Shown: positions 16,617 to 25,481 of the stretch, piece by piece
Layout: the number at the start of each line of letters is the position of its first letter
How positions within the stretch are numbered: the first letter of the stretch is position 1
Source: a bacterium
GTDB lineage: Bacteria > UBA9089 > CG2-30-40-21 > SBAY01
Direction of reading: 5' to 3'
Length of the DNA stretch: 36,178 bases
Assembly: GCA_040757115.1 (NCBI GenBank)
Contig: JBFLYA010000009.1
Span: 1 to 36,178 of the forward strand
Translations under genes and position numbers: made by a program
The notes under the pieces: model-generated
Told to the model about the DNA's origin: nothing
The model's database searches: none
The model's input: the letters and a program-made list of their open reading frames with translations, nothing else

Positions 16617-17465
16617 ATGGCAGATATAGGTAAAATTTTGATGAGAGGTATTGCCGCCTTAGTTATTGTGTGGACAAGTATGTTTATTCTTGTTTATATG
16701 GGAATAAAGGTAGCACCTAAGGTTTATATGGGAATAAAGGTAGCACCAGATTCGGGACAACAGGTTCATATTACAATACCCGGCATAATAAAAGAGACTT
16801 CTGTAGTTTGGTCCGAGATAATAAAAGAGACTTCTGTAGTTTGGTCTTGTTTCTGGAAGGTTACTATTCGACTGATGCTTATTGCATTTCTTATATCTTT
16901 GATTTTGTCTCTGGTATCCTTAACACAAGTATATATTTTATCTTCAGCATTTAAGATTTTTTTAAGTCTTTTTTCCTGTTTGCCTGTATTTATTGCCGGG
17001 ATACTTTTATGGAAATTTTTTTGTTATAATAAAGTTCCTCCTCAAGTTGAATTTATTACAGCAGGCGTAATCCTTGGGATTTGTGATACCTTCTTGATTG
17101 AGTTATATCGACATATAGAGATAGAGTATCATAGACTCAAGAATGAATCTTATGTCTTGATGGCAAAAGATAATGGATTAAAAGTTCGCAAGATAATACC
17201 ATATCTAATGAATGATATTATTATTCTTTTATCAAAGATTACTTTTTCAAGATTGATAGGATTGATTAGTGGTGCAGTGATTGTCGAATGTATATTTAGG
17301 AGTATCTCTGGAGGAATTGGATGTATGCTTATGGATGCAGTTAAAAATAATAGTTCCACTAAACTTATAGGTATAGAGATAGGAATAGTAACCATTGTTA
17401 TCACCTTTAATGTCATAGATAGGCTAATAGAAAGACATTTTAATCCAAGATTAAAAGAAGGGTAA
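16617..17465 (+). CDS. ABC transporter permease, DppB/OppB-like, with internal duplications
   Basis: The 282-residue membrane protein has an N-terminal transmembrane helix, a periplasmic loop, then about five helices with the permease EAA-type loop YVLMAKDNGLKVRKIIPYLM (about residues 179-198) that contacts the ATPases. The loop after helix 1 contains two in-frame tandem duplications: VYMGIKVAPK/VYMGIKVAPD (30-bp period) and IIKETSVVWSE/IIKETSVVWSC (33-bp period). The family usually has this loop but not such duplications. The gene lies 21 bases after the binding-protein gene and 3 before the second permease. Confidence 0.88.
   Translation: MADIGKILMRGIAALVIVWTSMFILVYMGIKVAPKVYMGIKVAPDSGQQVHITIPGIIKETSVVWSEIIKETSVVWSCFWKVTIRLMLIAFLISLILSLVSLTQVYILSSAFKIFLSLFSCLPVFIAGILLWKFFCYNKVPPQVEFITAGVILGICDTFLIELYRHIEIEYHRLKNESYVLMAKDNGLKVRKIIPYLMNDIIILLSKITFSRLIGLISGAVIVECIFRSISGGIGCMLMDAVKNNSSTKLIGIEIGIVTIVITFNVIDRLIERHFNPRLKEG
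16692..16846 (+). repeat. Two tandem in-frame duplications inside the permease gene
   Basis: The unit 16692-16717 recurs identically at 16722-16747 (period 30). The unit 16785-16813 recurs identically at 16818-16846 (period 33). Sequence identity within each pair implies recent events. Both preserve the reading frame. Confidence 0.9.
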
Positions 17466-17468
17466 AAG

Positions 17469-18368
17469 ATGAGAATATATAGCAAAAAAGAAGGTGAAAA
17501 AGGAAAGTTATCATTTACATCCATATTTTGGATACTTTCTTTCTGTATGGTGTTTATCACAGGAGTTATTGGTTGTTTTATTAGTCCACCCCTGTCAAAA
17601 GATAAAGATAATGTGCAGACAATATTGATCAAGTGTATATGGGCTCATAAATTCTATTTTATGCCGGGTCTATTAGTGCCTCTTTTAGCCATATCTTTAG
17701 GTAGTTTTTTAGGGATATTCAGCAGCAAAGCAATGAAAGTATCAGGAATGATTAATTTCTTCTTCCTTTCCATAACAGATGCCATAGAATCACTTCCCAA
17801 ATACCCAACTATAATATTAGCTATAATTCTTATGCCTGAATGTATAAGAAATTTATGGGGCATAATGCTCATATTAGGTTTTCTCAACTCATCAAAAATA
17901 AGTCGGCTGATAAAGTCAAAGATTGACTCATTAGAAAAAATGGAATATATAGAATTTGCAGATTCTATAGGAATAAATAGATGGCGGTTAATTTATAAAC
18001 ATATCCTTTTATATAATTGTTTGCCTCTTCTCATCACTCAAATATTTTTTCAGATGTGTGAGGTAATTTTAGTTGAGATTGGACTTGCAGTTATAGGTCC
18101 CGAGGAATACTGCGGTTTTAATTTTGGGATGATAACAACAGATGATACTTTTGGTAATATGTTAATGGCGGGAAGGAACAATATAATGGCTGGAGTAACG
18201 AATATAGTAGCTGGAGTAACGAATATAGTAGCTGAAGTAAGGAATATGGGACCAGGAAGTATGTGGATATTTCTGATTCCGTTGGGAGTGGTTTTGTTTA
18301 ATATATTGATGTATCTTAATCTTGCTAAGATAATAGAAGAGAAAATTTACAAAAAGAGGAAAATATGA
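17469..18368 (+). CDS. ABC transporter permease, DppC/OppC-like
   Basis: The 299-residue protein has an N-terminal helix preceded by a basic cytoplasmic segment, then further helices and the EAA loop FADSIGINRWRLIYKHILLY (about residues 161-180), as in DppC-type permeases. Between the last two helices a heptad is repeated: AGRNNIM, AGVTNIV, AGVTNIV, AEVRNMG. The stop codon overlaps the ATG of the following ATPase gene (ATGA at 18365-18368), typical of co-translated transporter subunits. Together with the gene at 16617 it should form the transmembrane channel. Confidence 0.88.
   Translation: MRIYSKKEGEKGKLSFTSIFWILSFCMVFITGVIGCFISPPLSKDKDNVQTILIKCIWAHKFYFMPGLLVPLLAISLGSFLGIFSSKAMKVSGMINFFFLSITDAIESLPKYPTIILAIILMPECIRNLWGIMLILGFLNSSKISRLIKSKIDSLEKMEYIEFADSIGINRWRLIYKHILLYNCLPLLITQIFFQMCEVILVEIGLAVIGPEEYCGFNFGMITTDDTFGNMLMAGRNNIMAGVTNIVAGVTNIVAEVRNMGPGSMWIFLIPLGVVLFNILMYLNLAKIIEEKIYKKRKI
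18168..18251 (+). repeat. 21-bp tandem repeat inside the second permease gene
   Basis: Four units of 21 bp lie head to tail. Units 2 and 3 (18189-18209 and 18210-18230, GCTGGAGTAACGAATATAGT plus A) are identical, and units 1 and 4 are diverged. The reading frame is preserved. Confidence 0.85.
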
Positions 18369-19417
18369 CGGATATATTACTTAAAATAGAAGACCTTAAG
18401 AGTTATGCTGAGGAAAATCGAGGGTTTTTAAGGATTGTAGATGGTATCTCATTCGAGGTTAAAAAGGATGAAGTCGTAGCCTTGTTTGGTGAATGCGGTT
18501 CTGGAAAGACTACGGTAGCATATTCTATTATGGGGGCAGTCAGATATATGCCAGGGATTATAGCTGGTAAAATCGAGTTTAAAGGGAATGGAGATTTACT
18601 TGAAAAATTGAGGATAATGTGCCAGATAAAAAGAGACGACAATGGAAGGTTAGAAATAAAAAAGGATGTCAGAAAATGGAATAAGATATATGAGAAAAAA
18701 ATGAGAGAAGTAAGAGGTAAAGGGCTATTTTTAGTTATGCAAGGGGCTAAATCCAGCCTTAACCCATTCTGGAAAGTAAAAGACCAGGGGGCATATATAA
18801 CTAAGAATAGAAATATAGATTCTATATTCAAAGAACTGGAGTTAGGAGATAAGATGGCTCGCTTTCCCCATCAATTAAGTGGTGGAGAATGTCAACGAGC
18901 ACTTTTGGCTATGGGACTTGCTTCAGGGGCTGAATTACTCATTGTTGATGAACCAACCGTAGGCATTGACGACCACCTAAAGGATGAGATTATAAACTTG
19001 CTGAAGGACTATAAAGAAGGTAAAGGGAGCTTTAAGAAAACTACTTCCAAACATTCACTTTTGCTTATCACTCATGATTTCAAGGTAATAGAAGAACTGG
19101 CAGATAGAATAGTGGTTATATGTAGTGGGAGAGTGGTAGAAAGTGGAAATAAAGACGAAATTGCAAATAATCCAAAACACCCTTATACTAAAATGCTCAT
19201 CGAGAGCTTCAAAACTAAGGATGAAAAAGGTAAACCACTACCTCTCTTATCTGTAAGTGAAGGTGATATTCCTCATCTTGACAGAGAATATAAAGGGTGC
19301 AGATTTTACAGTCGATGTGAAGTTAAGCAAGATAAATGCTCTTCAGAAGAACCAGAGATGGTAGAGTATGGAACTCATGCTATAAGATGCTGGCAAGTGA
19401 GAAAGACCAATGATTAG
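18365..19417 (+). CDS. ABC transporter ATPase, DppD/OppD-like
   Basis: The 350-residue ATPase has every motif of the family: Walker A GECGSGKTT (about 40-48), Q-loop MQGAKSSLNPF, signature LSGGECQRALLAMGL, Walker B LLIVDEPTVGID and switch histidine ITHDFKVIEELADR. The C-terminal HPYTKML and CRFYSRC (a cysteine-containing oligopeptide-transporter extension) are diagnostic of the Opp/Dpp group. An insertion of about 40 residues (IMCQIKRDDNGRLEIKKDVR and on) between Walker A and the Q-loop is longer than usual. The start overlaps the preceding permease gene by 4 bases, and the end overlaps the next ATPase gene by 8. Confidence 0.93.
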   Translation: MTDILLKIEDLKSYAEENRGFLRIVDGISFEVKKDEVVALFGECGSGKTTVAYSIMGAVRYMPGIIAGKIEFKGNGDLLEKLRIMCQIKRDDNGRLEIKKDVRKWNKIYEKKMREVRGKGLFLVMQGAKSSLNPFWKVKDQGAYITKNRNIDSIFKELELGDKMARFPHQLSGGECQRALLAMGLASGAELLIVDEPTVGIDDHLKDEIINLLKDYKEGKGSFKKTTSKHSLLLITHDFKVIEELADRIVVICSGRVVESGNKDEIANNPKHPYTKMLIESFKTKDEKGKPLPLLSVSEGDIPHLDREYKGCRFYSRCEVKQDKCSSEEPEMVEYGTHAIRCWQVRKTND

Positions 19418-20087
19418 ACTTAAGAATATTACCAAGAGATTTAAAGATAATTGTGGAGGCAATATTTGCCCAATAGATAATGTTTCCTTTTCTATTGATA
19501 GGGGAAAGTTTTTCGGGCTTATGGGGAAAAGTGGGGCAGGAAAAACAACCATTGGAAAGATTATCCTTGGGTTATATACTCCTGATAAAGGAGAGGTATG
19601 GATTGACGGTGAAGATATAACTAAATTTTCAGATAACCAGAGACATAAATATCGTAAAGAAATAGGTCTTGCTATGGTTTTTCAGCATCCAGATACATCA
19701 CTTAATCCCGGAATGACTGTGAGAAAGAGTATAGAGGAAATAATAAGATGTAACTTGAAGAGAGGAGTTAGCTTTAAAGAGATAGAAGGTTATTTTGATG
19801 AGGTAAATCTATCCAGAGAAAAACTTGATTTGTATCCTGATAAGCTAAGTGGTGGTGAGAAACGACGGGTAGCCTTGATTCAAACATTGGCAATCAAACC
19901 CAAAATACTTATCGCTGATGAGCTATTTTCTGGCGTAGATAGTATGGTCCGAAATGCTATGGCAAATCTATTGAAAAGAATGCAACAAGAAGAAGGACTT
20001 ACCTTAATACTTATCTCACATGATAGGGACATGGTAGAGTATTTGTGTGAGGATAATTATTTAGAATTGGAAGGTAGCTGTAGATGA
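19410..20087 (+). CDS. ABC transporter ATPase, DppF/OppF-like (short form)
   Basis: The 225-residue ATPase contains Walker A GKSGAGKTT, Q-loop VFQHPDTSLNPGMTV, signature LSGGEKRRVALIQTLA, Walker B ILIADELFSGVD and the switch histidine in LISHDRDMVEYL. It lacks the C-terminal oligopeptide-transporter extension that DppF and OppF usually carry, so it is about 80-100 residues shorter than typical. The catalytic glutamate is retained, so it should hydrolyse ATP as a heterodimer with the 18365 product. ATG 19410 overlaps the upstream gene and its own stop overlaps the ATG at 20084. Confidence 0.92.
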   Translation: MIRLKNITKRFKDNCGGNICPIDNVSFSIDRGKFFGLMGKSGAGKTTIGKIILGLYTPDKGEVWIDGEDITKFSDNQRHKYRKEIGLAMVFQHPDTSLNPGMTVRKSIEEIIRCNLKRGVSFKEIEGYFDEVNLSREKLDLYPDKLSGGEKRRVALIQTLAIKPKILIADELFSGVDSMVRNAMANLLKRMQQEEGLTLILISHDRDMVEYLCEDNYLELEGSCR

Positions 20088-21373
20088 AAAGATACTTGAT
20101 AGTAATTACTGTTATCTTATTGGGAATGAATAATTATGGATTTTGTGGTGAGTTGTACAAGGAAGGGAAAGAAAAATTAGAAAAAGGCATAATTAATCTG
20201 GAGATGTTTAAACAAGCAGTTTCTTTTGCGTTTCAAAATAAAAAAATAGGTAAGATTAGAAATTGCATAAAGGACATCAAAGATACAGAAAGATTTTCAG
20301 CTTTCTTAGCACTTTCTGGTAACAGTGGTTATCCCTATAGTACTTCCATCAATACTTACTGGATAACTATCGGTCAAGTCTTAAATGAAGCGAAGGAATA
20401 TTTTGGAACGATAGCTCCTGAATCTGTAAATGCCTGCTTATATAAGGCAATTGCTTGTGTCAAGATGGGAGATTATCAAGAAGCATTACATCCATTTAAA
20501 AAAGTTATAACCGCTATGACAAATGGAAATTGTATTATTGAACCTTACTGGAAAATAAAGATAGATGAGTATAAGGATTCTTCATTCAAAAAAAAGTATA
20601 TGTATAAACAAAACTATATGATAGATGCAGTCCAGGAGTTATTTTATGAGATGGCTGATAAAGTAATGAATAGGGAATTGGATATGGGAGGCGAAAAAAG
20701 CTATGATGAATGGGCAAAGATGATAATTAATGTGTTTATGGATTACAGGGAAAGCTGGCTACAAGAAAAAAGACAGACACAAGATATAATTAGCAAAAGG
20801 CTCGATAACAGTTTTGAACTGGTAGATTTCTACATTAGACATCATAAATGTAACGAGGCTAAAAAAGAACTTGGGGAAGTAAAAAAGAAACTAACAGGAA
20901 TAGGGATAGATACTACAAACACAATTCCTACCAAAGAAAAAGAGATAGCAAGATTACAAGAAATTTCAGTAGTAATGAGTGAAGAATTAGTAAAAGAAGT
21001 TAACGGAAAGGTAAAAATAAGATTCTGGAATGATGAAAATTGGTTTAAACCTGAATACTTAGATCTTTCGTTTCTCCCGAAAGGATGTTATCTTAACTTT
21101 AAACCCGACTATTCTTATGAATGTCCTGATATGGGTGGCACACAGACCATTTATCTTAACACCCAGACGACAAAGCCTACTTGTGAAATATTCTCTCAGT
21201 CGCCCATCAAGGTTATGGTAGATGGTAAATCTTATCCCTCTAAAGATGGTACCGTTACTATCTCTCATTTTACTGGAAAAGAAATAGAGATTATCGAGGC
21301 AACTATGAATGTTATCAAGTTGATTACCTATGTTGAAACAGGGATAGGAATTATATGGTTCTTTATAAAATAA
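20084..21373 (+). CDS. Hypothetical secreted helical protein ending the transporter operon
   Basis: The 429-residue product begins with a signal peptide (YLIVITVILLGMNNYGFCG). A TPR-like pair, ACLYKAIACVKMGDYQEALH, is visible near residue 125, with long charged helices at 200-310. The C-terminal 100 residues are more beta-like (GGTQTIYLNTQTTKPTCEIF, IKVMVDGKSYPSKDGTVTIS), followed by a final hydrophobic stretch. No family is recognised. The ATG overlaps the end of the ATPase gene by 4 bases, so it belongs to the same translational unit and is probably a periplasmic partner of the transporter. Confidence 0.78.
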   Translation: MKRYLIVITVILLGMNNYGFCGELYKEGKEKLEKGIINLEMFKQAVSFAFQNKKIGKIRNCIKDIKDTERFSAFLALSGNSGYPYSTSINTYWITIGQVLNEAKEYFGTIAPESVNACLYKAIACVKMGDYQEALHPFKKVITAMTNGNCIIEPYWKIKIDEYKDSSFKKKYMYKQNYMIDAVQELFYEMADKVMNRELDMGGEKSYDEWAKMIINVFMDYRESWLQEKRQTQDIISKRLDNSFELVDFYIRHHKCNEAKKELGEVKKKLTGIGIDTTNTIPTKEKEIARLQEISVVMSEELVKEVNGKVKIRFWNDENWFKPEYLDLSFLPKGCYLNFKPDYSYECPDMGGTQTIYLNTQTTKPTCEIFSQSPIKVMVDGKSYPSKDGTVTISHFTGKEIEIIEATMNVIKLITYVETGIGIIWFFIK

Positions 21374-21387
21374 AAGGAGAAACGCTC

Positions 21388-21417
21388 ATGCCCCTGCAGG
21401 GCACAAAGGGGGGATGA
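21388..21417 (+). other. Tiny repeat-borne open frame (second copy)
   Basis: AAGGAGAAACGCTC precedes ATG 21388, opening nine codons (MPLQGTKGG) and TGA. It shares the upstream sequence and ATG with the frame at 7683. It is probably a by-product of the repeat. Confidence 0.25.
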
Positions 21418-21436
21418 AAATGGTAGCCGCAGGCTT

Positions 21437-21527
21437 ATTGCTTTTTCATAAATAGGTTCCTCTTTTGGGGAGAGCGATAGCAAGAAGAACTTTAATGTAA
21501 ATATCAAAATGCAAATATCAAAATTAC
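21437..21527 (+). repeat. 91-bp direct repeat, copy 1
   Basis: This block, starting ATTGCTTTTTCATAAATAGG, is identical to 36088-36178, where the window ends, so the true repeat may be longer. It merges into short repeats (AAATGCAAATATCAAAATTA) that are mirrored at about 21577-21625, forming a large AT-rich inverted repeat. The gap 21374-21746 otherwise holds a GCAGACTAAAGTCTGC hairpin (21692-21707) and no gene. Confidence 0.9.
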
Positions 21528-21746
21528 AATGCAAAATGCAAAAATACTTGTAAATTAACAAAGTAGCTGGAGAATATTTTGATTTTTGATTTGTAATTTT
21601 ACATTTTGATGTTTGATTTTTAATTTATTTTATGGTATTCCAGAAAAGTGGAAGTTAATTTTGCAAAAACCATTAGCCTGCGTAGGTTGAAACGCAGACT
21701 AAAGTCTGCGACTACCAGCCTTACAGGCTATTTACAGGAGAACGAG

Positions 21747-24029
21747 ATGAAATGTAAGAAGTTTAAGATTTTATTGTTAACTATAATTGTCCTTCTTTTG
21801 AAGGCAACTGTGGGATTTTCAGCGTTGGATATCGATGTTATTTCACCTGATGGGGGAGAGGTATGGTCAGGAGGAACATATAAGGAGATAATCTGGAAAA
21901 TATCCGATGGGACACCTACTTATACAATTGAATTGAAATATTCTACAGATGGGGGTAATTCATTCCCTTATGATATAGGGACCACTACCCAAACCGCAAT
22001 TGGAACAGGAACATATAACTGGTTAGTGCCAACCTCTGATTTAACAAATGTGAAGATAATGGTGATGGCTACCGATAGTGCTACACCTACCCCTAATATA
22101 GGTACTACTACATCTCAAGGAACATTTACTATTGATGCCACACCACCAAATGTTCTCTTAAATCTCTATATCCCAGACCCAACTGATGATAATACACCTA
22201 CTTATACCGGAACAGTTACTGATAGCACAACAAAGGTTGTAGATATAGAGTATAAGGTTGATAGTGGAGGTTGGACAGATGTTGACTCATTTATTCCAGC
22301 CGCTACTGCTGCCTTTACCTTTACTACCTCTTCATTATCTGATGGACCGCATACCATCACTGTCAGGGCAAAGGATGAGGCAGGGAACTGGGGGACTTCG
22401 ACTCCAGATACATTGGTGGTTGATACCACAGGACCAATTTCCCAAGTTAATGCTATTACCCCATACTGGCATAATATTGGAACTTTTACTCTCTATTATG
22501 GTGCCAGTGATAATTTAGGACTTGGTTCAATAACGCTCTGGTATAGATATCGTGTGAGTCTTACAACTCCATGGACAGATTGGTCATCCTTTACTACCAG
22601 GTATATATCTGGGACATCTGCCATAGGGAATTTCTCCTTTACCCATCCAGAGCAAGAGGGCTACTATGACTTCTATACAATAGCAGATGATTCTGCTGGC
22701 AATAAGGAATTAGTTCCGCCAACTAAAGATGCAGAGGCAGGTTATGATAAAACACCACCCACCATCCCCTCAAATACATTATTGAGACCAAATGGAGGAG
22801 AGTTATTCATGGGAAATTCTATACAAGAGATACGGTGGAATAATGAAATAATTGGAGATACTCTAAGTGGATTAGGTACATATTCAATAAATTTAAAGTA
22901 TAGCACTGATGGTGGAATGTCATATCCAGAGACAATAACAATGGTTAGCTTACCAAAAGGTAATGGTATAGGAACATATTGTTGGACAGTTCCTATGATT
23001 GAGTGTGACAATGTAAAGGTAGCGATAATAGTAACAGATAATGCAGGCAATCCCGGGACAGATACAAGTAATGGGACATTCGTGATAAGTAGTATTGCTC
23101 CCACATTAAAAATAGATGTTCCTAATGGAGGTGAAAACTGGAGAGGTGGAACAAATCAGATTATAAAATGGTCAACAACAGGAAGTGGTATAAACCATCT
23201 GAAAATATGGTATTCTACAAATGGTGGGGGAACATATACTCAAATTAATGGTACTCTTTCTAATATAGGCACATATAGTTGGACATGCCCAACTATTGAT
23301 TCAAATCAAGTGAAAATAAAGATAACAATATACGATATTGAAGATAAAGAGTTATCAACAGATGAAAGTGATAATAACTTCATTATAGATAGTACTTCAC
23401 CCACTATTGAAAATCTTCGACCGAGTAACGAAATTGTTAATGACCTGCCTGTAATCTCTGCCTGGTTAAGAGATATAGGGGCAATAGCAAATAGCGGGAT
23501 AGGGTCAATTACTGTCTGGATTGATAACTCTGAGACTAACATTAGAATGATAAACTTTGATTCAAATAAATCTCAGAAAACTTTTGAAGGTAATAATCTT
23601 ACTGCTACTCTAAAAAATCCTTTATCTGCGGGTTTGCATGAAGTTAAAGTATGGGTATGTGATAAGGCAGGTAATTCAGCCGCCACAGCAAGCACTACCT
23701 TTACCGTTTCTAACGAACCGGGTATCATTGACCTGATAAACTATCCAAATCCTTTTTCAACCGATGAAAAGACCATTATTAAATATACTCTTGGACGAGA
23801 TTCCAGAGTAACTATTAACATCTATGATATTTCTTTAGAATGGATGATCAGTCTAATTGAAGATGCTGATAGAACAACAGGAACACATAAAGAAAACTGG
23901 TATGGGCAAAACGCCATTGGCGAAAAATTGCCTAATGGTGTTTATATTTGTGAATTGATAGTTAAAGAGAAAAATGCAGGTACGGAACACAAAAAATATC
24001 ATAAGATAGCAATATATACTTCGAAATAA
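21747..24029 (+). CDS. Large secreted Ig-like surface protein with FlgD-like C-terminal domain
   Basis: ATG 21747 follows CAGGAG (21735-21740). An upstream reading from 21648 runs through repeats and is rejected. The 760-residue protein has a signal peptide (LLLTIIVLLLKATVGFSA), then repeated beta-sandwich modules: three of the form PDGGEVW/PNGGELF/PNGGENW with I-x-W and YSTDGG (near residues 20, 350 and 460), Ig-like stretches ending DKAGN/DEAGNWG, and a final domain (about 660-760) with YPNPFSTDEKTIIKYTL...VTINIYD...GEKLPNGVYICEL. That last domain is the FlgD-Ig/type-A-sorting-like fold seen at the end of proteins exported to the surface. It is likely a secreted or surface-attached adhesive or structural protein. 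The PorV-like gene follows directly. Confidence 0.88.
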   Translation: MKCKKFKILLLTIIVLLLKATVGFSALDIDVISPDGGEVWSGGTYKEIIWKISDGTPTYTIELKYSTDGGNSFPYDIGTTTQTAIGTGTYNWLVPTSDLTNVKIMVMATDSATPTPNIGTTTSQGTFTIDATPPNVLLNLYIPDPTDDNTPTYTGTVTDSTTKVVDIEYKVDSGGWTDVDSFIPAATAAFTFTTSSLSDGPHTITVRAKDEAGNWGTSTPDTLVVDTTGPISQVNAITPYWHNIGTFTLYYGASDNLGLGSITLWYRYRVSLTTPWTDWSSFTTRYISGTSAIGNFSFTHPEQEGYYDFYTIADDSAGNKELVPPTKDAEAGYDKTPPTIPSNTLLRPNGGELFMGNSIQEIRWNNEIIGDTLSGLGTYSINLKYSTDGGMSYPETITMVSLPKGNGIGTYCWTVPMIECDNVKVAIIVTDNAGNPGTDTSNGTFVISSIAPTLKIDVPNGGENWRGGTNQIIKWSTTGSGINHLKIWYSTNGGGTYTQINGTLSNIGTYSWTCPTIDSNQVKIKITIYDIEDKELSTDESDNNFIIDSTSPTIENLRPSNEIVNDLPVISAWLRDIGAIANSGIGSITVWIDNSETNIRMINFDSNKSQKTFEGNNLTATLKNPLSAGLHEVKVWVCDKAGNSAATASTTFTVSNEPGIIDLINYPNPFSTDEKTIIKYTLGRDSRVTINIYDISLEWMISLIEDADRTTGTHKENWYGQNAIGEKLPNGVYICELIVKEKNAGTEHKKYHKIAIYTSK

Positions 24030-24041
24030 GGAGTGAGGGTT

Positions 24042-25037
24042 ATGAAAAGAAGAAGTTATATCCTGTTAATAATATTGGTGGTCGGGCTGTATCATTGTGA
24101 AGTAAGAGCGGATAATAAAGGTCCAGGAGATACATACACCTTTCTAAAACTTGCGGGTGGTGCCAAAGCTATGAGTATGGGTAATGCCTATGTGGCTATG
24201 GCTGATGATGCGTCAGCTACATATTGGAATCCTGCAGGATTGGCACTTTTGGAGAATAGAGAAATAATCTTTATGGACAGGAGTTCGGCAATAAAAGAAG
24301 TGGGAGAGCAACATCAATATATAGGTGTTGTCTTACCTTACAAAGGATATGACTTTGGGTTCAGTTATATTAATCTTGGGGTTGATGAGATTGAGAAGAC
24401 ATCTATTAATAATTATGATGAACCAATTATTCTCGGTAAATTCAAAGATAAGGAAACAGCTTACATTTTCTCTATTGGTGGATTGGAACCAATCAAAGAA
24501 TTATATTTGGGGGCAAATTATAAATATATTTCTCATAGATTAGCTGGATATGAAGGTAAAGGTATGGGATTGGATGTAGGTTCCTTAATAAACCTATCTG
24601 AAGCATGGGATTGGGAAGGAATATTTGAGGATGTAAAACTTGGAGTTGTTTTTAGATATATGACTGATAAAAAATGGGATTCTGGGCATAAAGACTCAGG
24701 ATATCTGGAAACAGAAATGGGACTGGCATGGATACCAATCTCTACTGAAGATATAAAAAAATGGACTATTGCTATGAGTGGAAAGCGACAATTGAAAAAT
24801 AAAACAGTTAAACTATCGGTAGGAACAGAGCTACAATATAAAATATTAGCACTACGATGTGGTGTTGATAACTGGTATTTAGGAAGTCGGTACGGATTAG
24901 ATAGAAAAAAATTAAACTATGCCAGAAAAGTTACTTTAGGAATAGGGCTAAAAATCAAAAAATTTAATTTTGATTATGCTCTCACTCCAAAATGGTTTGG
25001 AAATGATACTCAGATATCGGTAGGATGGAAATTTTAA
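24042..25037 (+). CDS. PorV/PorQ-like (UPF0164) outer-membrane beta-barrel protein
   Basis: ATG 24042 follows AAGGAG (24028-24033); the GTG at 24033 overlaps this site and is less likely. The 331-residue protein has a signal peptide (YILLIILVVGLYHCEVRA) and the strong family hallmark FLKLAGGAKAMSMGNAYVAMADDASATYWNPAGLALL (outline), followed by alternating beta strands and a C-terminal WKF ending in an aromatic residue, as in outer-membrane barrels. PorV-type proteins shuttle cargo of type IX secretion to the cell surface in Bacteroidota; outside that phylum their role is unclear. The neighbour upstream carries a C-terminal domain of the kind recognised by such systems. Confidence 0.88.
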   Translation: MKRRSYILLIILVVGLYHCEVRADNKGPGDTYTFLKLAGGAKAMSMGNAYVAMADDASATYWNPAGLALLENREIIFMDRSSAIKEVGEQHQYIGVVLPYKGYDFGFSYINLGVDEIEKTSINNYDEPIILGKFKDKETAYIFSIGGLEPIKELYLGANYKYISHRLAGYEGKGMGLDVGSLINLSEAWDWEGIFEDVKLGVVFRYMTDKKWDSGHKDSGYLETEMGLAWIPISTEDIKKWTIAMSGKRQLKNKTVKLSVGTELQYKILALRCGVDNWYLGSRYGLDRKKLNYARKVTLGIGLKIKKFNFDYALTPKWFGNDTQISVGWKF

Positions 25038-25280
25038 CTAATTCATTCCAGAACACCAATCCTTTCTCCTTCCTCACCTCTATGATTATTTGGTTTGCTA
25101 ATCCGCTCAACCCATTCATAATGTTCCAAATTGTAAACGGTCTCCCTATGCAGAATAAAAAAATACAAAAGAGGGTATTGAAAAAGTCTTCACACCCAAC
25201 AAGGGATTAAAACTAATAAGTAATTATTCCTTGACAATTTCTCATCTACTCTCACCTAAGAATTTTTTAATTTTTCCCCC

Positions 25281-25309
25281 TTGACAAAATTGATGATTTG
25301 TGCTATACA
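25281..25309 (+). promoter_or_regulatory. Sigma70-type promoter upstream of the methyltransferase-like gene
   Basis: TTGACA (25281-25286) and TATACA (25304-25309) are 17 bases apart. It gives a leader of about 165 bases to ATG 25482. The rest of 25038-25481 shows no gene that I trust. A second TTGACA at 25232 has no good -10. Confidence 0.65.
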
Positions 25310-25481
25310 CATAATGTTATGATTTCAAGTAGAGAGATAAATAAACTCGTTTCCAAAAGATAATACTGGAAAAAGAAACTTATCCAGGTTATTGATTAAA
25401 AATGCAAATCCTGGCCTGTCCTGAATCGAGTTCAGCACAGTCAGGAATTGAGCGTTGATTTATCGTAAGCGTAAGGTGAAT

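Noticed and set aside
25047-25187. Minus-strand coding remnant (reads VYNLEHYEWVERISKPNN)
   Set aside because: Open and protein-like over about 45 codons, but no start, no family I can name and no support from neighbours.
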